A DNA stretch of 64,000 nt from Anas platyrhynchos. Lineage: Eukaryota; Chordata; Aves; Anseriformes; Anatidae. Where the stretch lies: assembly GCF_047663525.1 (NCBI RefSeq), contig NC_092605.1, forward strand, positions 434,001 through 498,000, read 5' to 3'. The notes beneath the pieces were generated by a model. The model searched no databases. It was given only the letters and a program-made list of their open reading frames with translations, and was not told the DNA's origin. This document shows, one piece after another, positions 54,918 through 64,000 of this stretch; positions within the stretch are counted from its first letter, which is position 1; each line of letters begins with the position of its first letter. The translations under genes and the position numbers were made by a program.

Positions 54918-56431
54918 TCAGGAAGTGAAGATCTTTCGGGCGGCAGGCACATCCAGCTGCTTCGCCCCCAGGGGCACGTTCTCTTTGTTGTCTGACCCCA
55001 GCTGCTGGGGCCGCTTTTGGAAGTAGCAGGCTCGGCAGACAGAGTGGTATTTGTCTGCGCCTCCGATCACCTCCACCTGGCAAGGAAACGGGAGGAGGGA
55101 CTCTGCAGGGCCCAGCTCACCCGGGGAGATCCCTTCTAGACCAGCAGGGCTGGCAAACAGAACTAGTGGGGTATTTTCGGTTCCAAGGGAACTCACCTCC
55201 CTCTCTGCTCCCAGCCTCTTCGTGTAGGAGGCCTCTCGGTAGCACTCCATGCACACCGCGTTCAGCTTCACCACGCTCTCAGCCAGCGGGACCAGGTTCA
55301 GGATGCTCCCAAACGCCTGTGCCAAGACGGGGGCGGTTCTGTTGGCTGGGTTCCACGAGGCTCCCAGTACAGCTACTGGACTGGAGGACGTGCTTTACCT
55401 TTCTCTGGAAAGTTCCATCGAGAGCAGCAACAATGACCGTTTTGCCAGCGTTAGCCATCATCTCACAGAACTCCACGATGTCTGGGAACTGCAGGAGGCA
55501 CAGAAACAGCAGGTTCAGGAGGAAGGGGCAGCGCTTCGCTCCAGATCCAGCAGGATGTGCCCAGGCACAGCACGGGCAAGGAACACGAGAGCCAGGCTGC
55601 CCGTGAGGAAATGAGAGCCCCCGAAATGGAGGGGCCCTGTCCTCAGCCTGTGGGACTGGGGAAAGGGAAGGGATTGACTGCAGTGAATGTCATGGAGCAG
55701 GATCGAACCGCCCGAAGGTGTCCGAGCACGAAGCCGAGGGTTCCGACCTCCTTCACGGGGCGTCCCGGCAGGGAGCAGAGCCCCCCGGGCTCCCCCGCCA
55801 TGCACTTACGAACTGCCCCTCGTCGATGCCGATGACCGCGGCGCCCAGCGCCTCCTGGTACACGTCCCTGAGGAGGCAGGCGGGGAGCGCCTCCATGGTG
55901 TTCCTGCGGGAAGGGGGCGGTGAGCGGGGCGGCCGGGCTGTAACGGGGGTCCCGCGGCCGCGGGGACTCACCGGTCGTGCGTGGAGAGCCCGGCGGTGCC
56001 GTAGCGCGTGTCCTTGGCGTACTTCACCAGCAGGCAGCGGTACTGGGCGAGCTGGAACCGCCGCACCCGCCGCATCAGCTCCGTGCTGCGGGACACAACC
56101 GGTCAGCGGCCCCGCACGGCCCCGCTCCCTGCCCCCCCCCCCCCCCCGGTCCCGGTCCCGGTCCCGGTCCCGGTCCCGGTCCCGGCCGTACCTCTTCCCG
56201 GAGAACATCGGCCCGAAGATCACCTGCGGGCAGAGCCAGCCGGTCAGCGGGGCACCGGCACCGGCCCCGCAGAGCCCCGGCCCCCGCCCCGCCGTCGCCC
56301 CGCGCAGCCCCCGCGCCCTCCCGGTACCGATCGTGCCCCCGGTAACCGACCGGGCCCCGCCGCACCTGGATCTGCCCGCGGGGCCGGCCGGGCGAGCCGG
56401 GGTGGACACCGGGCACGGTGAGGCAGCTCAT
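54918..56431 (-). CDS. TK1: Cytosolic thymidine kinase
   Basis: Phosphorylates thymidine to dTMP with ATP, the S-phase salvage step of DNA precursor synthesis. Seven exons join in frame to 224 aa: 56431-56366, 56223-56192, 56085-55972, 55903-55810, 55488-55399, 55316-55197 and 55076-54918. The P-loop GPMFSGKS is at 26-33. The catalytic Glu is E99 in DEGQF. Structural zinc is held by C154/C157 (CMEC) and C186/C189 (CRAC). The lasso region follows. The KEN degron at 203-205 (DNKENVP) marks the protein for APC/C-dependent loss at mitotic exit. Length and motifs match chicken and human TK1; the 80s loop is one residue longer than in human. Confidence 0.98.
56132..56189. repeat. C run followed by (GGTCCC)n in TK1 intron 2
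   Basis: A homopolymer C tract runs straight into about seven copies of GGTCCC. Confidence 0.85.
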
Positions 56432-56945
56432 GGTCCCCGCTCCCGCGCTCCCCGCTCCGTTCTCCCGCGCTCCCGCCGGCTCCCGCCGCGCGCCCAACCG
56501 GACGCGGCCCCGCGCCCGCGAGCCGCCCGCCCGCCAATCCGGGCAGGGCTGGCAGCGAGCCCGGCCAATGGGGGCGCAGGGCGGGAGAGCTCGGCACGGA
56601 GCGGGGCGGGGCCGGGGTGGGCGGGGCCTAATTGGGGGCGGGGCCGAGGGGCGGGCACGGAGCGGCCCCGAACGGCCCCGGGCGGCCCCTGGCGGCCCCG
56701 GCTGGCCCCGGCCCCGGCCTCGACCCCAGCGGGCAACGGCCCCGGGGCGGGTCCGGCACGGTACAGCCCGACCCCGGCCCGACCCCGGGCGGCCCCGGCG
56801 GCCAATGGCAGCGGGCGGGCACGGCACGGCCCGACCCGGAACGGCCCCGCTGGGCTCGGCACCGCCCGGTGACGGCACGGCCCGGCCCGGTCCGGCTCGG
56901 CACGGCTCTGCTCGGCTCGGCTGAGGTGGCGGCGGTGGCGGCGGC
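56432..56945. promoter_or_regulatory. Shared promoter region of TK1 (-) and AFMID (+)
   Basis: The 514 bases between the two start codons are CpG-dense. CCAAT reads on the + strand at 56534-56538 and 56565-56569, which is inverted relative to TK1; mammalian TK1 promoters are known for inverted CCAAT boxes bound by NF-Y. A CCAAT on the - strand lies at 56631-56635, and a + strand one at 56802-56806 is placed to serve AFMID. GC boxes (GGGGCGGGGC) lie between them. Confidence 0.65.
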
Positions 56946-59852
56946 ATGGGCCGGGGGCGCTGGCAGCACATGGCGGCGGAGGTAGAGGGGCGGGCGGGCG
57001 GTGGCGGTGGTGGCGGTGCCGGTACCGGTGCCGCCGGCCCGGTCCCCGCAGCCCCCGCAGCCCCCGCAGCCCCCGCAGCCGCCGCGCGTTCCCGCAGGAG
57101 CTGCAGCAGCAGTACTCCCCCAGCCGCTGGGCCCGCCGCCTGCGCGGGGACGCCGCGGTGCAGGCGCACATCGAGGCGGTGACCGCAGGTGAGCGGCGGC
57201 ACCGGGACACCGACGGGGACACCGGGCCCCGAGGGGGCGGCGGCTGCCCGGTCCCGGCGCTGAGCCTGTCCCCGGCCCGCAGGAACGCAGCGGGCGCGGG
57301 CCAGCACCCGGACAGCGCTGCACGTCCCGTACGGGGAGGGGGACGGCGAGAGGCTCGACCTCTACCTGCCCGAGGAGCCCTCCGAAAGTAGGTGGGGGCC
57401 GGGGGGCGGCGGGGCCGGGGGGGCTGCCCGCTGCTCACCTCTGCCATCCCATGCTGTCCCATCCCGTGCTGTCCCACGCAGCCTTCCCCGCCTTTGTCTA
57501 CATCCACGGTGGCTACTGGCAGTCCCTGAGGTAAGGCGGCCCCCCGGTGAGGGCTCCCTTGCAGGAGCTGCCGGCCCTGCCTTTACCTCTCCTTCTCCGG
57601 AGAGCGGTGTCCCGCCGGGGCTCGCCGCGGGTGCCCCGGACCCGTGGGTGCCCCCAGGCAGCCCTGCAGGACGCCCGTCCCCGCGGCGTGCCCAGCTTCT
57701 GTCCCCCCCAGTAAGGACGCCTCGGGTTTCGCAGCCCTGGCGCTGGTGGCACGGGGCGTCGCGGTGGTGGCGGTGGGTTACGACACAGCTCCCAAAGGTA
57801 GGCACTGTCCCGCTGTGGCCGGGACGCCCCTCGCTGGCCCGGTGCCCTCCTGACCCTGCTCTCTGCCCAGGCCACATGGACGCGATGGTGCTGCAGGTGC
57901 GGCGCAGCCTCGCCTTCCTGGCGAAGCAGTACCCCGGGATCAGGTGGGCAGCGCACGGCTCCGTGTCCCCGTCCCCTGCTCCTGCAGCCCCTTCAGGCAG
58001 TGAGCCCACGTCACTCCCTGGGTGGTTCGGTGCTCGGAGGTGGCTGCAGCAGCAATGGGATGGGGTAAACGAGCCCTGAGCTGTAATAAAACCTCAGTGC
58101 CCCAGGCTGAGTGCGGGCAGCACCCATCCACGCTCCTTTGTCACTGCAGAAGGGGTGATTTGGTGTGCTGGGAGCCGTGGCCATGCTGCAGCCTTTGGGG
58201 CTGTGCTGCTCCCTCCGCTCTGCCTGGGATGTCCCCAGGCAGCACGTGCTGTGCTGTTCCTTCCCGTGTTTGCTCATGGCTCCTTCTCTTTAGGGGAATT
58301 TACTTGTGTGGACACTCGGCAGGGGCTCACCTGGCAGCTATGGTGCTGTGCACAGACTGGACGGAGTTTGGAGTGGTTCCTGATATTCGAGGTAGTGCCC
58401 AGAGACCTCTGCTCCCCCTGCTCTGGGAGGCTGGTGCTCAGCACCAGGGGGCTGCACCGGGGCATCTCCTGCTTTCCTGGCCCAGCTGCGTGGCTCTGAG
58501 CTGCCAAGGCCCAGGGACACGTGGCAGCGGGGGCTGCTCCCTGCAGGGAACTTCGCCAGTCTGCTGGCGAGGATGGGCCTGGGCAGAAAGTCTGCCCAGG
58601 GCAGGGCTGCAGCTGAGCTGGTGTCTGCAGCTGGACATGGCCCTCTCTGCAAAAAAAAAAGCTGAGGGGGCAGTCAATGGGTGCTGACTCAATGGGGGCA
58701 GTCCGTGGGTGCCGGGGGGACAAGAACCCGGGCTCCTGGGCAAGCCGCCCTGGGGTCAGCAGCGCTGCCAAGAGCCAAGGTCTTCTTCTGCCCTTTGGAG
58801 GCCTGGGATTTGGGCGTGAGGAGGCTGAGCTGCAGGTCCACTCACCCCCCCCATCTGTGCCTGCAGGAGCTGTCCTGGTGAGCGGTGTGTACGACCTGGA
58901 GCCCATTCTGCACACCTACGTGAACGACGCTCTGAACATGAGCCGGTGAGGCCGCCCGCTGCAGGGACGGGCTTGGGAAGGGGCCCAGGCCGCCCGTGTG
59001 TGCGTGGCTTCGGCCAGGGCAGCCCCTGGGCGAGCAGCAGAGCCGTGCAGCCCGCGCTGCCCTCCTGCAGAGCTCTGCCAGCCTCGGCTCAGGGCCTGCA
59101 GCCTCTGCCGAGGGCATGGGGAGCACAAAGGGGCCCCCTCTTGGAGTGAGAGGCCACGTTGGCTGCCACTACGTTTCCTCCGCAGGGAGGTGGCCCAGAG
59201 GAACAGCCCCATGCTGTGTGTCACGCAGGCAGTGCCTGCGGCCTGCGAGGTGCTGGTGGCCGTGGCCCAGCACGACTCCCCCGAGTTCCGCAGGCAGTCG
59301 CAGGAGTACAGCCAGGTGAGCCCCACAGCGCCTCGCCCAGCGCCCCGGGGTGCTGCTCGGACCTATTCTCCCTCTGCGAACCTCCTGCGGCTGGGGCGGT
59401 GGCTGCTGTCAGCAGGGGAGGCTGCTGGTCCTCGATGAACCATCGCCCCTGCTGTGCTCCGGGCCCTGAGCAGGGTGCGCTGCCCCGCGCTGTGTCCCCG
59501 CAGGCCCTGCGCTCAGCCGGCTGGGCTGTGTCCCTGCTGGATCTGGCCAGCGTGGATCATTTCGACATCATCGAGAAGCTGTCGGAGGACACCTACATCC
59601 TCACGCAGGTGAGGAGCCCCCGTCCCCTGCAGCCAGCATCTTTCGCTGTCCCGAGCACAGCTCAGCCCCGTGGGCCAGGAGGGAGGCTGGTGGTGATGGG
59701 CAGCGCGGGACTGCTGCACGGGGCCTGGCTGTCACCTGCAGGGCTCGGGAAGGGGGACTGTTCCCCCGGGTCAGGAGCAGTGGGGCCAGGCACTGTTCAC
59801 AGCATTTGGTTCCTCATCCCAGATCATTCTGAACATGATTGCAAGAGCCTGA
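56946..59852 (+). CDS. AFMID: Kynurenine formamidase (arylformamidase)
   Basis: Hydrolyses N-formylkynurenine to kynurenine in tryptophan breakdown. Eleven exons join in frame to 293 aa (human about 303): 56946-56981, 57098-57188, 57283-57387, 57482-57530, 57712-57797, 57871-57943, 58294-58391, 58867-58945, 59186-59315, 59504-59608 and 59823-59852. The alpha/beta-hydrolase core is complete: oxyanion motif HGGYW at 86-90, nucleophile S155 in GHSAG, D236 in QHDSPEF and H268 in DHFDI. The last exon codes only nine residues before the stop. The protein starts with a short 12-codon exon, [12 protein letters not shown]; an internal Met at residue 9 is an alternative start. Divergent from TK1, convergent with THA1. 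Confidence 0.97.
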
Positions 59853-60273
59853 TGGCACGCTGGGAGCAAACTGGAGATGGAAACCACAGCGCTGTGCAGG
59901 AGATGGAAACCACAGCCTCGGCACCCTGCTCTGCTCCACCCTTGTTCCAGCCTGCTGGGTCTCCTCTGGTGGCACTGGGTGGCTGCTGCCCCAGACACCC
60001 CTCTGTAAGGGCTCTCTGGGGCAGATGTGCCTCCTCTGCTCCCCCCAGCCTGCCACCAGGCAGGGGGGCGTGCAGGAGGAGAGTAGCAGTTACCCCCCTG
60101 CCACTCCCTGTGCTGATGTTCCCCCACCGAGGTGTTCCTGTGCTTTGGGGCTGTCCTTGGGGCTGGGCCAGCTGCGGTGCACAGGGCTGCAGGCCTGCTG
60201 GGCGTCTGGCTGGATGACCAGGTGATGCAGTTTGCTCCCTCGGGTTCCTCTAAACTACTGATTGCCAAAATGA

Positions 60274-60290
60274 AATAAAATAGGAATAAA
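60274..60290 (+). terminator. AFMID: AFMID poly(A) signals (two AATAAA copies)
   Basis: AATAAA at 60274-60279 and again at 60285-60290, about 420 bases past the stop. Confidence 0.8.
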
Positions 60291-60613
60291 TGCTGCCTGG
60301 GTGTAAATCCTCCAGGGAAGGCGGTGCTGTGCTCAGTTAGAGCACTCTTAGCTGATACACAGAGAAGCTGCCCTCCTGCAGAGCTCAGGTCCAGCAGAAG
60401 GGCTCCTCGTGTGACAGTCCTGGTCAGGTACAGATTGTGGTGCTGCAGTGCAGTGGTGTTGGTCCTGTGGCCGTGAGACACGTGCGTGTCCTCAGGTGTG
60501 CTCACCCTTCCATGGGGACCTCCGTGCTGTGAAAATATCCCCACTACACAGCAAGGGGAGGGAGCACCCTGGGGAGGAATTACCCTGCACAGCCATAGCA
60601 CTGCCAGAACACG

Positions 60614-60619
60614 TTTATT
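60614..60619 (-). terminator. THA1: THA1 poly(A) signal (AATAAA)
   Basis: AATAAA on the - strand about 490 bases past the THA1 stop. The AFMID and THA1 transcripts end only about 300 bases apart. Confidence 0.75.
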
Positions 60620-61110
60620 TAGAGCCCAGTTAGAGCAGTAAGAACTGAGCTGAGCACACAGGGCTGCACGGCATGCCTCCTGCCCTGCTGTTCCTGTGCA
60701 GCCCGGCCCCTACGGCCCCAGATGCTGGGGTGCCTGGAGCGGGGCTGCCTGCCTCTGCCTCTGGGTGCTGTGCGGGCTGAGGACCAGAGAGTGCTCAGAT
60801 GGTGTTTGCTGGGTGAGGAGCTGCCTTGGCACAGCCTGGGTGCTGGTGTGAGCTCTGGGCTCCCCTCCATCCCCAGGGCACATCTGGGAAGGAGCTCCCT
60901 GCCAGGAGGCGTGGGGCTCGCTAGGGAAGCTGTGACCTGCGCTCTCCTGGGGCTGGGCTGGCTTGGGGGGCTGCAGGCAGGGGTGGGGGGTGTCGTGCTG
61001 CAGCCTGGAGCATGCTGCAGGTGGTCCCAGCCCCTCTGCGGGCTGCCCCAGCCTGCAGACCTGCCCGTTGTCCCCCACTGGGGCTGGGGGAGGCACGCTG
61101 CCGGCTGGGC

Positions 61111-63709
61111 TCAGTGCCTCACAGCACTTGGAGGCCCAGGGCCCAGTCCCAGGGCCAGCCTCTCCTGGCACTTCCTGGCCACAAAGCCCAGCTTGTTCAG
61201 TGCCAGCTCGGTGTCGTGGGCTGAGACGTCGCGGTGCCAGACCGCACGCAGGGTGTGCGCTGCCCAGGGGAAGAGCAGCACGCTGACAGCATGGCCTGTC
61301 TCAGCCAGCTCCTCCTCGCTCACTGCCCGCATGTACGCGCAGAGCTCTGCTGGGGACGGCCACCCCCCCGGCACCGCCACCATCACCATGTTCGTCTCCA
61401 CGGCCGGGAGGCTGACGGAGCACAGAGGTGACTGCAGCTCCTGGATGCCTGAGGGAGGCAGGGGCTGTCAGGCTGCCAGCCCGGTGCCCGGCTTCCCCGA
61501 GGGGAGGCCGCTCGAGCCCTGCCCAGAGCCCATGCTGGGGCCCCCTGCCCAGGACCCGAGGTACCTCGAGCGAAGCGCCGGGCGTTGCTGTGGTCTCTGC
61601 GCAGCGTTTCCTCTGCCTGCTCCAGCCCGATGCGGGCAGCGGCTGCCAGCACCCCTGCCTGCCGCATCCCTCCGCCCAGCAGCTTCCGCACGCGCCAGGC
61701 CTCCGCCACAAACGCCCGGCTACCGGCCAGCACGGCCCCAGCCGGGGCGCCCAGGCCCTGGGGGTCCGGGAGGGCAGCCTGAGCGCTGCCCTACCCCAGC
61801 CATGAGCTGGCTCACAGCCCCTGCCCCGTGTCCCAAAGGAGGGCAAGGCTGCAGCTTGAGCTGCTCCCGTCCAGCCCCGGGCGCTCCCTCCCTGCCCAGC
61901 TCACCTTGGAGAAGCAGAGGGACACCGAGTCACAGTGCTGGGTGATCTGCGCCGGCTCCACAGCCTGGGCCACTGCCGCGTTCAGCAGCCGCGCTCCGTC
62001 CATGTGCACCCGCAGCCCGTAGCGCTCCGCAAGCTGGTGGACCTGGGATGGGGCAGAGGAGCCACTGGTGTCCCCGGGAGCTGCTGGTGCCCCCTGGAGC
62101 CGCTGCCCCCAGCCCCTCCATGAGCCCCTCCGTGCCGCCCGCTGCCGGCTCCCACCTGCTGGAGGTGGGCGAGGGGCAGCGCGCGGCCCCCGGCCGAGCT
62201 GTGCGTGTTCTCCAGGCAGATGAGCTCAGGACGGGGATGGTACCGGCTGCCGTGGGCCTCCCGGACGGCCAGCTCCAGCTGCTCCAGGTCCAAGGTGCCG
62301 TCGGGCAGGTCCTGCAGCGCCTGGGAGTGCACCCCAGCCACCTGCACCCAGGGAGCGGAGCTGGGGGGGAGCGGCCCTGCCCTCCCCGTCCCCTCCGTCC
62401 CTGCCTCCCCGGGCTGCGGCTCGGGCCGTGCTGTCCCGGGCCGGGCCGGAGCCTTCCGTGCGGCCCCGGCAGCCAGAGGAGGGCAGCAGCAAGCCGCCGT
62501 GCCCGCAGGGAGCCGTGCTGGGGCCGGAGCCCGGCACCTACCTGCGCCACCCCGCCGTGCTCGTAGACGTGCAGGTGCGCCCCGGCGCCCAGGAGCAGCT
62601 GAGCCCCCCTGCGCTGGCAGTGGCACATCACTGCGGCACACAGGGGCCGTGAGGGAGCTGCACGGCCGCGGGCAGCCCCGAGCAGGGCGGCTCAGCTGGG
62701 GATGCCCGCGGCCCTGCGGCTCTGCTGCTTTGCAGGGCTCCGGTGCCGGCCGCGGCACCGCTCTGCAGCAGGACATCGCCTGCGGGACGGGGGCACGACC
62801 CTGGGGGAGTGCTGGAGCTGCTCCGAGCGTGGGGCAGGTCCTCGGGGGGTCTGACTGCCATGGCAGGAGGCAGGGGAGCAGGGCGAGGATGGGGAGCAGC
62901 TGGGGGGGCCCTGCTCGCCCTCCCTGCCTCGTGCACGCACGTGGCCAGAGCTGGAGCGGAGCCCACCCTCCTTGCAGCGCACAGCAGAGCCCTGCTCATG
63001 CGCGGGGCAGGAAAGCGAGCTGGGTAAAGGTTAATGGAGCACGAGGGGTGGCCACGGGAGCCCTCTCCACCAGTAAGGGGTTTGGTCATCCGCAACGGGA
63101 AGCAGGGCAGCGGCTCTGGGGTCTGGCCGGATTCATGCTGCACTGCTGAAGCTTGTGGTTGAATGGGCTGAGCACACCAGGAGAGGCACCCAGCTGAGCA
63201 GGAGCTCCGAGCTGCCTTCTCCACCGGGCTCTCCCCTGTGGCCATTCGGACGTGATGTACCTGGAGCTTTCTGAGCAGGACCGGGGCTCTCCTAGAGAGG
63301 AGTGAGGCTGGGGAGGGAGAGCTGCACTGAGCTCTGGGCACTCACCTGCGATGAGGTTTGCCATCGTGGCTGTGGGTACAAAAAGGGCATCTTCCATCCC
63401 TAGCAACTTTGCGGCCAGGTGCTGCAGCTCTGCACGGAGGAAAGGCACAGACAGCCTGTGTGAGAGGGAGGTCTGCTGGGCCTCGGAGGGGGCACCGCAG
63501 CCCCGTGACCCACAGCCTTGGCCCCCTCCCCAGCCCTGGCCCCGCTGTCCCTTGCAGCTCAGGAGCAGCTTCCCCCGTGCTCACCATTGACTGTGGGATC
63601 CTCGCCATAGTCATCATCCCCCACAGCAGCCTGGGCCATGGCACGCCTCATCGCCTCGCTGGGCTGGGTGACGGTGTCACTGCGCAGGTCCACCACGTGC
63701 TGCGGGCGC
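61111..63709 (-). CDS. THA1: Threonine aldolase (low-specificity L-threonine aldolase), 5' end incomplete
   Basis: PLP enzyme of fold type I that splits threonine or allo-threonine to glycine and acetaldehyde. Exons: 63709-63585, 63429-63346, 62630-62542, 62341-62156, 62042-61905, 61757-61565 and 61448-61111, all in phase and open. Motifs: [14 protein letters not shown] near the N-terminus, [12 protein letters not shown], the active-site [19 protein letters not shown], and the PLP-lysine segment [18 protein letters not shown] followed by [17 protein letters not shown]. The first exon, expected to hold the start and perhaps a targeting sequence, is not resolved. It could be near 63950 (ATG at 63958, GC-rich) or outside the window. 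Acceptors at 63712 and 63699 are alternatives to 63709. The human orthologue THA1P is a pseudogene, while this copy looks intact. Confidence 0.93.
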
Positions 63710-64000
63710 CTGCTGGGGACAGCGGGGTCCCTGCAGCTGCGCCAGTCCCTGAGGACAGGCCTGCCCCTCACCCCTGTGCCCTGCACTAAACCAGACCCCG
63801 CAGCAGTGGCTGTGCAGAGCTGGCCCTGCACCAGCACCTGCTCTGGGAGGGTCCCGTGCAGCCCACCCAGGCGGTGCTGAGCCCAGCCGTGCCCCCCAGC
63901 CTGCCGCCTGCCGCCTGCACGCACCCCAGGGCCGCTCCGCCCTGCACCGGCCACGCATCGCCCCCGGCTCCGGTGCCCCCATTTGCCCTGCTGCTGCGGC

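Overview
The window is vertebrate nuclear DNA, most probably from a bird. It is very GC-rich, gene-dense and short-introned, as avian microchromosomes are, and its genes are those of human 17q25.3. Avian chromosome 18 is the expected location, but no alignment was run. I found ten protein-coding genes by joining exons at GT-AG sites and checking reading frame. Eight give closed frames of the usual family length, one (THA1) is complete except for its first exon, and one (at 37.2-40.3 kb) has an open 5' end.

Layout. 1-1.4 kb: the 3' UTR of a + strand gene, by synteny probably MCRIP1. 5.4-9.2 kb: GCGR (-). 9.2-16.3 kb: no coding gene, but an HNF1-type palindrome and a 2-kb CpG island. 16.3-22.4 kb: SLC25A10 (-). 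22.8-26.3 kb: MRPL12 (-). 26.5-35.1 kb: HGS (-). 35.2-36.3 kb: ARL16 (+), head to head with HGS. 37.2-40.3 kb: an unrecognised multi-exon gene (-), called X here. 41.2-42.8 kb: a second unrecognised gene (-), called Y. 43.0-49.8 kb: TMC6 (-). 50.9-53.2 kb: SYNGR2 (+). 53.5-56.4 kb: TK1 (-). 56.9-60.3 kb: AFMID (+). 60.6 to about 63.7 kb: THA1, threonine aldolase (-), whose human counterpart is a pseudogene.

GCGR, SLC25A10, MRPL12, HGS and ARL16 keep their human order in inverted orientation. TMC6, SYNGR2, TK1, AFMID and THA1 are also in human order, but TMC8, C17orf99, BIRC5 and TMEM235 are missing from their human positions. In human the two blocks lie megabases apart. Here they are joined, and X and Y sit at the join. 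X carries a PCxxC motif and an NCAE motif like the zinc site of deaminases, but in reversed order. Y has a C-terminal pattern like SUKH/SMI1-KNR4 domains. The pair is the best candidate for something undescribed.

Second main observation: ARL16 intron 1 fits a U12-type AT-AC intron, with an ATATCC donor, a TCCTTAAC branch site and an AC acceptor. It restores a gap-free match to the human protein as I recall it. Other points are a GC-AG intron in HGS, a 3' UTR intron in TMC6, and clusters of liver-factor-like sites around GCGR. No CRISPR array, tRNA, rRNA, retroviral element or obvious LINE/SINE was recognised.
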